From Ramlibacter monticola (GTDB taxonomy: Bacteria > Pseudomonadota > Gammaproteobacteria > Burkholderiales > Burkholderiaceae_C): 64,000 bases of DNA. The notes below the pieces were generated by a model that searched no databases, was not told the DNA's origin, and was given only the letters and a program-made list of their open reading frames with translations. The stretch's first letter is position 1; the number at the start of each line of letters is the position of its first letter. Location: assembly GCF_016722785.1 (NCBI RefSeq), contig NZ_JAEQNE010000003.1, positions 247,001-311,000 of the forward strand, in the 5' to 3' direction. The position numbers and the translations under genes are program-made. Of this stretch, positions 1-9,096 are shown in pieces.

Positions 1-1
1 C

Positions 2-1798
2 GGACTGCCCGCTGCGCTGGGTTCGGGCCGCCCCCTCGATGTGCGCACGCGCGCCAGTTTCGAACCGCTGCTGGGGCAGGACCTGGGCGCCGTGCGCGTC
101 CATGACGACGCGGCCGCCGCCGCGCTGGCGGGAAGTCTCGGCGCACGCGCCGCGACGCTGGGGCGGCACCTCGTTTTCGCCGGCGGCCAGTTCGCCCCGG
201 ATGCACCGGCCGGCCGCCACCTCCTGGCGCACGAACTGGCGCACGCGGTGCAGTTGGCGCACCTGGCGCCGAGCCTGGCCGCACCGTTGACTCGGCGCGG
301 CTCCGCGCTCGAATGCGACGCCGAGGCCAGCGCCGAGCGCACCGCCCGGGGGCTGCCCGCGGCACCGCGCCTCCGCGCGCAGGCGCCGGTCATCGCGCGC
401 GTTCCCGACGGACTGAAGAACCAGTCGGAGCGCGACGCGGAGGCCTACAACCACAAGCGCGTGGCCGAAGCCCTGTCCTCCCTGAGCTGGGCCGAAATCA
501 AGAAGCGCATGTACGCCGCGATGATCGGCGGCTTGCGCTCGGCGCAGAAGGCCGCGTTCGACGCGCTGCGCGCCAGCGTGGCCGCGATGGACGACGGCCC
601 GGGAAAGAGTGCGCTGGAGGAGCTCGTCACCGTGTTCGACGAGTTCGTCGGCGTCCTCATCACGCTGGTGCTGGCGGTGGCGGGCATCGTGGTGGGCTTC
701 GGCGAGGGCGTGGTCGACATGGTGAAGGGCCTGTTGCAGCTGGTGGTCGGCATCCTCAAGTGGATCGGCCTGGTGCTCTACGGCTTCATCGACGACATGG
801 AGGCGTTCAAGCAATACAACGAAGAGATCGTCGCGGCGGCACGGAACCTGGTGCCGGGGCTGAAGAAGATCGTGAAGGACTGGATCGAGCGCTTCGAGAA
901 GTCCTCGATCGACGAGGGCACCCTCATGATCGGCGAGCTCACCGGCCAGATCCTGGCGCTGATCGCCAGCTGCGGGTTCGCGGCGTCGAAGGCGGGGCAG
1001 GTCCCCAAGCTCGCGCTGGCCGCCGACATCCCGATCATGACGGCGCGCGGCGAGTTGGTGCTGTCGAAGGTGGCCGTGGTGGTCGACGTCTCGTCGCCCG
1101 TGGCGGCGTCGGGCCTGGTCGGCACGCAGGCCATGCGCGTGACCGGAGGCCCCGGGGACGGGCCCCCCAGCGGCGGCGGCAGCAGCGGCGGCAGCGGCGA
1201 CAACCCGGACTTCAAGGACCTGAGCGACAAGGAGATCGACAAGGCGCTCGAGCCGCTGCAGGACAAGGGGCCGAAGAGCGGGGGCAAAGGTGGCGGCAGG
1301 AAGGCACCGCCCGGCGTGCCGGCGCTGCCGGTGGAGGAGGTGGTCGCCGAGGGCGTCAAGCGCCTGAAGGCGCAGGGGGTCTCGGGCCTGGGGCCGCGGG
1401 AATACGGCACCAAGCTGCACGCCGCGGTGCGCGACATCGTTCTCGAGCGCACGGGGCAACCCGCCAACGGCTGGACGGTCGCGGCCGAGGAGCAGCTGGG
1501 CAAGGTCGTCAAGCTGCGCCCCGAGTTCGCCGATCTCACGGTGGAGAAGTACATGGAGGTCTGGGGCATGACCAAGCGCTATCCCGCGCTGCCGGAGAAG
1601 TTCCGCGGCACGGTCATCAAGAACCTCAAGCCCGATGTCTTCGTGCGCGCGCCGAACGGCCGGGCGCTGGTGTGGGACCTCACCTCCAAGCTCGATAGCG
1701 TGCACCTCGCCAAGACCATGTTCTACGCCGAGTTGATCGGGCGCGAGCTGGGGGGCTTCTTCCGCATCGCCGAGTCCTACTGGCGCAAGATCTTCTGA
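2..1798 (+). CDS. DUF4157-domain protein with nuclease-like C-terminus (5' end outside window)
   Basis: The frame is open from the first bases, so the true start lies upstream of the window. The visible N-terminal part reads PLDVRTRASFEPLLG and then VRVHDD, ending in the HELAH metal-binding motif (about residue 77): the DUF4157 signature, often found in effectors of extracellular contractile injection systems and in polymorphic toxins. A hydrophobic segment follows (about residues 215-260), then a Gly/Ser-rich linker at nt 1150-1320. The C-terminal part carries KPDVFV followed by VWDLTSK, which fits a PD-(D/E)XK nuclease core. The toxin role is inferred. No immunity gene is obvious next to it; the next gene, on the same strand, is a metallopeptidase. 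Confidence 0.75.
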   Translation, partial: GLPAALGSGRPLDVRTRASFEPLLGQDLGAVRVHDDAAAAALAGSLGARAATLGRHLVFAGGQFAPDAPAGRHLLAHELAHAVQLAHLAPSLAAPLTRRGSALECDAEASAERTARGLPAAPRLRAQAPVIARVPDGLKNQSERDAEAYNHKRVAEALSSLSWAEIKKRMYAAMIGGLRSAQKAAFDALRASVAAMDDGPGKSALEELVTVFDEFVGVLITLVLAVAGIVVGFGEGVVDMVKGLLQLVVGILKWIGLVLYGFIDDMEAFKQYNEEIVAAARNLVPGLKKIVKDWIERFEKSSIDEGTLMIGELTGQILALIASCGFAASKAGQVPKLALAADIPIMTARGELVLSKVAVVVDVSSPVAASGLVGTQAMRVTGGPGDGPPSGGGSSGGSGDNPDFKDLSDKEIDKALEPLQDKGPKSGGKGGGRKAPPGVPALPVEEVVAEGVKRLKAQGVSGLGPREYGTKLHAAVRDIVLERTGQPANGWTVAAEEQLGKVVKLRPEFADLTVEKYMEVWGMTKRYPALPEKFRGTVIKNLKPDVFVRAPNGRALVWDLTSKLDSVHLAKTMFYAELIGRELGGFFRIAESYWRKIF

Positions 1799-1935
1799 AC
1801 AGCCCGACGGATGGCATCGAGGCCGTCCACGGGACCTACGCGAAAAGGTGCTTGTGGCCGGCGCATCCACGACCGTACCCTGATCGCTCTCACCCGCGGC
1901 CTTCGCGCCGCGCCCTCACGCAAAGGGGACTCACC

Positions 1936-4233
1936 ATGCCAAGCGCGTTCTCCGGCCGGGTATTCGACTTCACGCAACCCGATGGCACGCCCATCCGCCT
2001 GCGCGGCTGGGGCAACCAGTTCCACGCCGTATTCGAAACACTGCAGGGCCACACCGTCGTGAAGGATCCTGCCTCGGGCTTCTTCCGCGTGGCGGCGCTG
2101 TCGGCCGACGGGCAGTCGCTGCAGCCGACCAACGTCCCCGCCCATGCCCCGGCTGGCGCGGTGGCGGGCATGCCTCGCGGCCTGCGCGTGCCACACGCAG
2201 CGGCCCTGGCGGCGCTCAGCACTTCGCCGCTGGCGCGCACGCGCCAGCGCTGGGAGGAACGGCGCGAGGAGCGCCGCCAGGCACTGCGGGCGCTGCGCAG
2301 CGCCGCGGCCGCGGGCGGGCCGCTGCTGGCCCCGCCCCGCCGCGAGACGGTGGGCGACTACCTCGGCCTCTGCCTGCTGATCGACTTCAGCGACGCGCCC
2401 GCGACGATCCAGCGCGAGGAGGTGGAGCGCTTCTGCAACCAGAGCGGCTACAACGGCTTCGGCAACCACGGCTCCGTCCACGACTACTTCCTCGACAACT
2501 CGATCGGGCGCTGCCGCTACACCAGCCAGGTGCTGCCGTACTACCGCGCGCAGCACCCGAAGACCCATTACACCGACCCTTCGGTCCCGTATCCCCAGCG
2601 CGCCATCGAGCTGATCCAGGAGGCCCTCGCGCACCACCAGGCGCTCGGCACGAACTTCTCGGGCCTCACGGCGGACGACAAGGGCTTCATCTACGCCATC
2701 AACGTCTACTACGCCGGCCCCGTCACCAACAATTGGAGCGAGGGGCTCTGGCCGCACTCGCACCACCTGACGAGCGCGCGCCAGTTGGCGCCCGGGCGCA
2801 GCGCCTTCGACTACCAGTTCACCGCCATGGGCAGCGAGCTCGAACTGGGCACCTTCTGCCACGAGAACGGGCACATGCTGTGCGACTACCCGGACCTGTA
2901 CGACTACGGCTACGAATCCAGCGGCGTCGGCGCCTTCTGCCTCATGGGCAGCGGCAACAACCGCGACGAGAAGAACCCGATCTCGATCTGCGCCTACCTC
3001 AAGCGGCTGGCCGGGTGGGCCAACACCATCCAGCAACTGGAGCACGACCGGGTGGTGTCGCTGGCGGCCGGCACCAACGATTTCGCCATCTTCCCGCGCA
3101 ACGGCCGCGAGTACTTCATCCTAGAGAACCGACAGCGCGCGAACCGCGACGCGGCCCTGCCGGACGAAGGGCTGGCGATCTGGCACGTCGACGAGGACGG
3201 CGACAACAGCAACCAGGAGATGACGGCGGCGAAGCACTACGAAATCTCGCTCGAGCAGGCGGACGGCCTGTTCCAGCTCGAACGGGTCCGCGGCACCGAT
3301 GGCGACGCCAACGACCTGTATGCCGGCTCCGCCGCCAGCTTCTCGGATGCGAGCACCCCCGACAGCCGCTGGTGGAGCGGCGCCTCCTCGAACCTGATCA
3401 TCGACCGCATCTCGGCCTCGGGCCCGACCATGAGCTTCCGGGTGCGGACCTCGGACGTCGAGACGCCGTCGGCCCTGCTCACGAAGAAGTCCACGCCCGC
3501 CCGCGCGATCCCCGACGACGACCTCGAGGGCATTTCCGACCGGATCGTCGTCGACGAGGACGTGCAGATCTCCGCCGTCCGCGTCGACGTCGACATCACG
3601 CACACCTACCGCGGGGACCTGCAGGTGATGCTCGCCACGCCCTGGGGTTCGGAGATCGAGCTGAAGCCGCAGGGCAGCGGCGGCAGCGCCGACAACCTGA
3701 AGGCGAGCTACGACGCGGCCGCCGTGCCGGCGCTGGCGACGCTGCGCGCGCACGGTTCGAAGGGCCCGTGGACGCTCACCGTGCGGGACCGCGCGCAGGC
3801 GGACACCGGGCGCCTGAACGCCTGGTCGCTGCAGATCGCCTCGGTGGACGTGCCCGTGGACCAGGTCGAACTGTCCGAGAGCCCGGGCGCCGCCATTCCC
3901 GACCATCCGGCCCCCGGCATCGAGCGCACGCTGAACGTGGCGCAGGAGTTCACCGTCGGCAGCGTGGAGGTCGACGTCGACATCGCGCATTCCTGGGTCG
4001 GCGACCTCCGACTCACGCTGGTGTCCCCCGGCGGCAAGCAGGCTCTCCTGCAGGACCAGATCGGCGGCGGCCAGCGCACCCTCACGCGCACCTTCGCGGC
4101 GGCCAACACGCCCTCGCTGGCGGGGCTGGCCGGCCAGCAGGCCCGTGGCGGCTGGAAGCTGAAGGTGCAGGACGAGGTCGCCCGCGACGACGGCAAGCTG
4201 AAGTCCTGGAAGCTGCGCGTGCGGCGCGGGTGA
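1936..4233 (+). CDS. M6-type zinc metallopeptidase with two P-domains
   Basis: A 765-residue protein. HENGH at residues 309-313, followed by DYPDLYDYG, is the zinc site of immune-inhibitor-A-like (M6) peptidases, which cleave proteins. Two proprotein-convertase-type P-domains follow (about residues 515-640 and 645-765), each with a VDVDI-T/A-H pattern and a GDL motif. The ATG at 1936 follows AAAGGGG at 1922-1928; upstream codons in frame are not preceded by a comparable site. The N-terminus (MPSAFSGRVFDF) has no signal peptide, which is unusual for a secreted protease. With the DUF4157 gene 137 bp upstream, export through a contractile or other signal-less route is a possible inference. Confidence 0.85.
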   Translation: MPSAFSGRVFDFTQPDGTPIRLRGWGNQFHAVFETLQGHTVVKDPASGFFRVAALSADGQSLQPTNVPAHAPAGAVAGMPRGLRVPHAAALAALSTSPLARTRQRWEERREERRQALRALRSAAAAGGPLLAPPRRETVGDYLGLCLLIDFSDAPATIQREEVERFCNQSGYNGFGNHGSVHDYFLDNSIGRCRYTSQVLPYYRAQHPKTHYTDPSVPYPQRAIELIQEALAHHQALGTNFSGLTADDKGFIYAINVYYAGPVTNNWSEGLWPHSHHLTSARQLAPGRSAFDYQFTAMGSELELGTFCHENGHMLCDYPDLYDYGYESSGVGAFCLMGSGNNRDEKNPISICAYLKRLAGWANTIQQLEHDRVVSLAAGTNDFAIFPRNGREYFILENRQRANRDAALPDEGLAIWHVDEDGDNSNQEMTAAKHYEISLEQADGLFQLERVRGTDGDANDLYAGSAASFSDASTPDSRWWSGASSNLIIDRISASGPTMSFRVRTSDVETPSALLTKKSTPARAIPDDDLEGISDRIVVDEDVQISAVRVDVDITHTYRGDLQVMLATPWGSEIELKPQGSGGSADNLKASYDAAAVPALATLRAHGSKGPWTLTVRDRAQADTGRLNAWSLQIASVDVPVDQVELSESPGAAIPDHPAPGIERTLNVAQEFTVGSVEVDVDIAHSWVGDLRLTLVSPGGKQALLQDQIGGGQRTLTRTFAAANTPSLAGLAGQQARGGWKLKVQDEVARDDGKLKSWKLRVRRG

Positions 4234-4243
4234 GCGTCCGCGG

Positions 4244-4876
4244 CTAGGCGCGGGCCTGGACGGTGTGCCGGATGGCGGACAGCAGGACCTCCGGCGGCTG
4301 CGCACCGGACACGGAGAACTGGCCGTCGAACACGAACAGCGGCACCCCCGAAACGCCATCGGCCGGCGCGGGGGCGTTCGCGGTCGCCAGGGCGTTTCGC
4401 GCCGCGTCGGCAGCGACGCCCAGTTCCCGCGCGACGGCGAGCAGCGTGTCGCGATCGCCGATGTCTTCGCCGCGCTGGAAGTAGGCGGCGAACAGGCGCT
4501 CCAGCATCGCGTCCGCGCCCACCGGCTGCTGCGCGGCGAGCGCCAGCAGGGCGTGGGCCAGGGTGGTGTTGGGGAAGCGCGCGATGCGCGCGAAGTCGAC
4601 CTCGACGCCCGCCTGCGCCGCGGCCGCCTTCACCTGGGCCTGCCGCGCGAGCACGGCTTCGGGGCTGCCCAGGCGCTTCAGGTAGAACTCGGCGAACGGC
4701 CACCCTTCGGCCGGAACCTGCGGGATCAGCTGCACGGCATGCCATTGGACGGCGACACGCACATCGGGGTCCGATGCGGCGAGTTGCTGCAGCGCGCGCG
4801 CCAGGTTCCGTTTGCCGATCAGGCACCAGGGACAAATGAGCTCGACGTAGACGTCGATGCGTAGATCTAGAGGCAT
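4244..4876 (-). CDS. DsbA-family oxidoreductase (FrnE-like)
   Basis: A 210-residue thioredoxin-fold protein with CPWC near the N-terminus (ELICPWCLIGKRN), the pattern of FrnE/2-hydroxychromene-2-carboxylate-isomerase-like DsbA proteins. The conserved cis-proline region is VSGVPLFVF near the C-terminus. There is no signal peptide, so it probably acts in the cytoplasm as a dithiol-disulfide oxidoreductase. It converges on the metallopeptidase gene with an 11-bp gap. The substrate is unknown. Confidence 0.85.
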   Translation of the reverse strand: MPLDLRIDVYVELICPWCLIGKRNLARALQQLAASDPDVRVAVQWHAVQLIPQVPAEGWPFAEFYLKRLGSPEAVLARQAQVKAAAAQAGVEVDFARIARFPNTTLAHALLALAAQQPVGADAMLERLFAAYFQRGEDIGDRDTLLAVARELGVAADAARNALATANAPAPADGVSGVPLFVFDGQFSVSGAQPPEVLLSAIRHTVQARA

Positions 4877-4994
4877 GGCGCCAGTGTAGATCCTGCCCGC
4901 GGGACGACCGGCTGTCGGCCCGCGGGCGACGCGGTTGCGAGGCGCGGCGAGCTGCGGCCAAATGTCGCCCTTTCATCGACCCATGGAGCTTCCC

Positions 4995-5522
4995 ATGCCG
5001 TCTGCCTTGCCCCTCTTCACCCTGTTCCACGTCATGCTGAGCATCCTCGGCATCGTGGCGGGCCTCGTCGTCGTGGGAGGCCTGATGGCCGGTGTCCGCT
5101 TCGACCGCTGGGTGGCCGTGTTCCTGGGGGCCACGCTGCTCACGAACGCGACCGGCTTCGGCTTCCCGTTCGCGCAGTTGCTGCCCTCGCACATGGTCGC
5201 GATCCTGTCGCTGGCGGTGCTGCCGTTCGCCTTCATCGCGCTCTACAGCAAGCACCTGGAAGGACGGTGGCGCCAGGTGTTCGTCGTGGTGTCGGTGCTG
5301 GTGCTCTACCTGAACGTGTTCGTCCTCATGGCGCAGTTGCTCCAGAAGGTTCCGCTGCTGGCGGTCCTGACGCCGGCGCCGGACACGCCGGCATTCGCGC
5401 TCACCCAGCTGCTGGTCCTGGCCCTCTTCGTCGGCATGGGCCGCGCCTGCCTCCAGGGCTTCCGCGCGCAGGGGACGGCGGCCACGCGCTCGCCCGTCGG
5501 GGTGGCGAGGCCTTTCGCGTAG
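4995..5522 (+). CDS. small integral membrane protein, unknown function
   Basis: About 175 residues with five predicted hydrophobic segments (LFTLFHVMLSILGIVAGLVV, VFLGATLLTNATGFGF, VAILSLAVLPFAFIAL, QVFVVVSVLVLYLNVFVL, LTQLLVLALFVGMG). The start at 4995 is chosen because GGAG at 4984-4987 is well spaced from it. It is divergent from the DsbA-like gene. No family is recognised beyond a generic membrane protein. Confidence 0.7.
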   Translation: MPSALPLFTLFHVMLSILGIVAGLVVVGGLMAGVRFDRWVAVFLGATLLTNATGFGFPFAQLLPSHMVAILSLAVLPFAFIALYSKHLEGRWRQVFVVVSVLVLYLNVFVLMAQLLQKVPLLAVLTPAPDTPAFALTQLLVLALFVGMGRACLQGFRAQGTAATRSPVGVARPFA

Positions 5523-5540
5523 CGCCCGACGCGACGCGGA

Positions 5541-6431
5541 TCATCCTCCCCGCTGCCGTTCGCCCGCTCCCGGCCGCCGTGCCAGCGTCCGCAGGACCTG
5601 CTCCTCCATGGCGTCCGCGGCCGGCATGCCGGCCGCTGCGCGGCTGCGCAGCAGGACCACGGGGAGGGCGGGAAGCGCGGGCATGCCGTGCCTGCGGCCC
5701 AGGATCTCGAAGCCGGACGGCACGCTGCAGCGCGTGAACAGCGCCACCGCGAGCCCGGCTTCCACGGCGGCCAGCATGCCCGCGGGGCTCGCGCTCTCGC
5801 ACACGACGCGATAGCGCTTGCGGTGCGAGCGCAGCGCGGCTAGTGCGGCGCTGCGGGCCGAGCTGCCGGTTTCGTAGATGGCGATCGGCAGGGGCGTGGC
5901 GCGCCAGGCCTCGTGGCGGGCCGGGGCGGCCCACACGAGCGGCTCCTCGAACAGCGGCTGGCCGCGTCCCGCGCGGTCGGTGGTGACCACGGCGATGTCC
6001 ACCTCTCCCTTCAGGACGCGGGGGATCAGCAGCGTCGACTGCTCGCAGACCAGCGTGAGCTCCACGCCCGCATGGCGTTGCGCGAAGTCGCGCAGCACCG
6101 GCGCCAGATAGGGCACGGCGTAGTCCTCGGGCACGCCCACGCGCAAATGGCCCTGGAGGGCTTCGCCCTGCATGGCCTGCACGGCCTCGTCATGCAGGGA
6201 GACCAGGCGCCGGGCATGCTCCAGCAGTTCGCGCCCGGCGGGCGTCAGGTCCAGGCGGCGCGGCGTGCGCACCAGCACGGGCCGCCCGACCGCCTGCTCC
6301 AGCTTCGCGATCTGCATGCTCAGGGCCGATTGCGAGCGGTGCACCTGGCGGCCCGCCGCGGTCAGGGAGCCCGCGTCGACGGTGGCGATGAAGGCGCGCA
6401 GCCAGTCGAGCTGGAGATCGGTGGAAGGCAT
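5541..6431 (-). CDS. LysR-family transcriptional regulator
   Basis: A 296-residue protein with an N-terminal LysR winged helix (LDWLRAFIATVDAGSLTAAGRQVHRSQSALS) and a periplasmic-binding-like effector domain (LRVGVPEDYAVPYLAPVL onward). The ATG at 6431 follows AAGGGAA. It is divergent from the DMT exporter gene with an 89-bp gap, the usual arrangement for a LysR protein controlling its neighbour, so control of the exporter is the natural inference. The ligand is unknown. Confidence 0.88.
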   Translation of the reverse strand: MPSTDLQLDWLRAFIATVDAGSLTAAGRQVHRSQSALSMQIAKLEQAVGRPVLVRTPRRLDLTPAGRELLEHARRLVSLHDEAVQAMQGEALQGHLRVGVPEDYAVPYLAPVLRDFAQRHAGVELTLVCEQSTLLIPRVLKGEVDIAVVTTDRAGRGQPLFEEPLVWAAPARHEAWRATPLPIAIYETGSSARSAALAALRSHRKRYRVVCESASPAGMLAAVEAGLAVALFTRCSVPSGFEILGRRHGMPALPALPVVLLRSRAAAGMPAADAMEEQVLRTLARRPGAGERQRGG

Positions 6432-6520
6432 GCCGGTTCCCTTGGGCCATTCGATTCCCTGATGGTAGCCCGGCGAAAGATTCGCTTTGCGCGGCGCCGG
6501 GGCGACTTCACACTGAAGGC

Positions 6521-7459
6521 ATGTCCTCGCGCCTGCAAGTCCCTGCCGCCCACGCGGCACCCCGCTCCCTGCCTTCCGCCTCGGCGCGGCGCACGCGCGA
6601 GGGCCAGGCCCTCATGGTGGGCGGCGGCGTCCTGCTCGGCACGGTTGGCGTCTTCGTGGAGCAGGCAGCGCAGCATCCGGCGACCACGGTGTGGTTCCGC
6701 TGCGTGTTCGGGCTGGCCGCACTGCTGGCGTGGGGCGCGGCGACCGGGCGCTGGCGCGAGCTCGCCGGCCTCCGGGGCCGCGATCTCGCCGCTGTCACGA
6801 GCGCGGGCAGCCTGATGGTCGCGAGCTGGGGCTTGTTCTTCGCGGCGATCCCCCTGTGCTCCATCGCCGTCTCCACGGTCGTCTTCCACCTGCAGCCCTT
6901 CTGGCTGCTGGCCCTGGGAGCTTTGGTCCTGCGCGAGCGGGTGACGCGCGGGCAGTGGGGCGTGGCCGGCATCGCGCTCGTGGGGCTCGCGCTGGCCAGT
7001 GGCGTGGCGGACCACGACGCCGCGTGGTGGTCCGGACGCAGCGGCTATGCCCAGGGGCTCGCCCTGAGCCTCGCCGGCTCGCTGCTCTATGCCGGGGCCG
7101 GGCTGATTGCCAGGAGCGAAGGTGAGCGCGTAGGCTCCTTCGCGCTCGCAGCGGGGCAGTGCAGCGTCGGCGCGCTGGCCCTCGCCGCCTGGCCCCTGGC
7201 CCACGGCCTCCCGGCGTGGGGCGCGGCCTGGGGATGGCTCGCCGGACTGGGCGTGCTGCACACGGGACTGGCCTACGTGGTGCTGTACGCCGGCATGGCC
7301 CGCCTCGCCACCGGCCGGATCGCCCTGCTGCAGTTCGTCTACCCCGCCACCGCGGTGCTGGTGGACTGGCTGGTGTACGGCCGCGCGCTGAGTGCGCTGC
7401 AGCTGGGAGGCGTCGCGCTGATCGGCGGGGCCCTCTGGACCTTGCGGCGATCGGAATAG
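6521..7459 (+). CDS. DMT-superfamily (EamA) transporter
   Basis: A 312-residue protein with about ten hydrophobic segments in two homologous halves, typical of EamA/RhaT-like drug-metabolite transporters in the inner membrane. Characteristic stretches are LGTVGVFVEQ near the start, VVFHLQPFWLLALGALVLRERV at the end of the first half, and QFVYPATAVLVDWLVYGRALS in the second. Probably an exporter of a small metabolite or amino acid; the adjacent LysR gene is its likely regulator. Confidence 0.88.
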   Translation: MSSRLQVPAAHAAPRSLPSASARRTREGQALMVGGGVLLGTVGVFVEQAAQHPATTVWFRCVFGLAALLAWGAATGRWRELAGLRGRDLAAVTSAGSLMVASWGLFFAAIPLCSIAVSTVVFHLQPFWLLALGALVLRERVTRGQWGVAGIALVGLALASGVADHDAAWWSGRSGYAQGLALSLAGSLLYAGAGLIARSEGERVGSFALAAGQCSVGALALAAWPLAHGLPAWGAAWGWLAGLGVLHTGLAYVVLYAGMARLATGRIALLQFVYPATAVLVDWLVYGRALSALQLGGVALIGGALWTLRRSE

Positions 7460-7475
7460 CCCCGCGTGCTGCGGC

Positions 7476-7970
7476 TCAGTTCAGCAGCGCGGTCGCGATC
7501 AGCCCCGTCGCCAGGGCGACCAGCAGGAAGTCGCCGTCCACGTTGACCCACTGGTGGCCGTACGGAGGCGCGTAGAGCCCCCGGTACGCCCGCCAGTCGT
7601 TCACGTAGTAGGCGCGGTCGCGGTACTGGTACGGCAGGTAGCCGCCCTGGTAGAAGCGCGGCGCGGGCGCGCGATAGACCGGCTGCCGGCCGTAGTCGTA
7701 GCCGTGGCCATAGCCGTAGCCGTAGTTCGGTGCCGGCTGCACGTGCCGCTGCGCCTGCGCACCCGCGCGGAAACCTTGCTGGAAGCCGCGGTCGACGCGA
7801 CGGTCTTCATGACGCTCGGCGCGGCCGTCGTGGCGTTGTTCGAAGCGCTGCTCGAAGCGTTGGTCGCGGTCGTGGCCGCGGTTGTCGCCATTCCATTCGC
7901 GGGCGGAAGCGAGGCTGCTGAAGCCGAGGGTGCCGGCCAGCGCGGCGCAGAGGAGGGCGGAAGTTTTCAT
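7476..7970 (-). CDS. RcnB-like periplasmic protein
   Basis: A 164-residue protein with a signal peptide (MKTSALLCAALAGTLGFSSLASA), a middle rich in Arg/Asp/His/Gln, a Tyr/Gly-rich stretch (NYGYGYGHGYDYG) and a C-terminal YVNDWRAYRGLYAPPYGHQWV segment leading to a hydrophobic end. This is the layout of RcnB-family proteins, named after the E. coli periplasmic protein that modulates nickel/cobalt efflux. No rcnA efflux gene is adjacent, so a metal role is not certain here. Confidence 0.75.
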   Translation of the reverse strand: MKTSALLCAALAGTLGFSSLASAREWNGDNRGHDRDQRFEQRFEQRHDGRAERHEDRRVDRGFQQGFRAGAQAQRHVQPAPNYGYGYGHGYDYGRQPVYRAPAPRFYQGGYLPYQYRDRAYYVNDWRAYRGLYAPPYGHQWVNVDGDFLLVALATGLIATALLN

Positions 7971-8111
7971 GGGTACTGCTCCTGATTGGATGCAGTGATG
8001 GTGCGCCCGCGACTTGTCGCCCGCGCGAAGGGGCCACGGAGGGCGTGCAAAGGCAGGTAAGCGGTTGTGCCTTCGGGGCCGGACTGCCTCGGCGCGAAGC
8101 ACCGGAAAGGC

Positions 8112-9083
8112 CTACAGCGTGAAGTCGAACACCTGCCTCAGCACCGTCTCGCCGCCCTGCCGCACCAGGTACTCGCCGCGGTAACGGCCCCGGGGCCAGC
8201 CGCCGGCGGGCCGGCGCACGCCGGCGAACACCATGCTCTGCGCCTGGTCGCGCGGCAAGGGCCGGGCGGTGCTGGAGGCGAGCTCCACCCCCTCCGGTCC
8301 CGTCAACGTCAGCGTCTGCACGTCACCGGCCTTCAGGCCGATGGCCCTGGCGTAGGCCACCAGCACCGCGGCTTCCGGGGTGGGGAGGGCAGGCTCCTCG
8401 TCGATCGCATCGATGCCGAGGGGCTGCGTGGCGAAGCCGGTGTTCAGCACCGAGCGCGGTTTGTAGGCGAGGGCTTCGCGCAGTTCGGGCCGCCAGAGGC
8501 TGCGGCCGGACCGGCAGGCGCCTTCCGCCGCACCGTAGGCGAAGGGGTCCACGATGGCACGCCCTTCGCGCACGGTGAAGTGCAGGTGCGGGTACTCCGT
8601 CCGGCCGGAGAGGCCCACGCGGGCGATGACGTCGCCTGCGCGCACCGGGTCGCCCGCCTTCACCACGATGCTGCCCCGCGCCAGGTGGCAGTACTGCGTC
8701 TCGAAACCGCCTTCGTGGCGGATGACCACCCCGTTGCCGCACTCGCGTCCCTGCACCGCGGACGTCCCGGTGGCGCGGACCGAGACGTCGGCGACGCCGT
8801 CGCGCACGCGCGCCACCTGGCCGTCCGCGGCTGCGAGCACCGCCACACCCTGGCGCTGGCGGACCAGGCTGGGAAGGCGGAAGTCGATGCCGTCGTGGCC
8901 CTCGTAGCTCCTGGTGCCGCACTGGTAGTCCCTGGCGCCCGGGCCGGGGTCGCGATCCACGTAGTTCTGGATCTCGCAGTCCACGCCCGGGCGGCACTGG
9001 ATCGGCAGCGCGAGGCTTGGCGCCACCCCCTGTGCCGCGGCGAGGGGCGAGGCGAGCAAGACTGCGAGGACCAGGGCGATCAC
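8112..9083 (-). CDS. M23-family metallopeptidase (secreted)
   Basis: A 323-residue protein with a signal peptide (IALVLAVLLASPLAAAQ). It has the LytM/M23 zinc motifs HDGID (HxxxD) and HLHF, which in this family act on peptidoglycan cross-bridges. A C-terminal beta-rich domain follows. The GTG at 9083 is the only plausible start just before the signal peptide, 14 nt after the stop of the upstream esterase gene, so the two are probably cotranscribed. Four conserved Cys residues near the catalytic domain (CRPGVDCEIQ, YQCGTRS, GRECGN) suggest disulfides in the periplasm. Confidence 0.85.
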   Translation of the reverse strand: MIALVLAVLLASPLAAAQGVAPSLALPIQCRPGVDCEIQNYVDRDPGPGARDYQCGTRSYEGHDGIDFRLPSLVRQRQGVAVLAAADGQVARVRDGVADVSVRATGTSAVQGRECGNGVVIRHEGGFETQYCHLARGSIVVKAGDPVRAGDVIARVGLSGRTEYPHLHFTVREGRAIVDPFAYGAAEGACRSGRSLWRPELREALAYKPRSVLNTGFATQPLGIDAIDEEPALPTPEAAVLVAYARAIGLKAGDVQTLTLTGPEGVELASSTARPLPRDQAQSMVFAGVRRPAGGWPRGRYRGEYLVRQGGETVLRQVFDFTL

Positions 9084-9096
9084 GGGCGTGCGGCGG

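Noticed and set aside
2733-4359. Long open frames in other phases over the M6 peptidase
   Set aside because: Arg/Gly/Pro-rich translations without any domain; shadows of the real gene.
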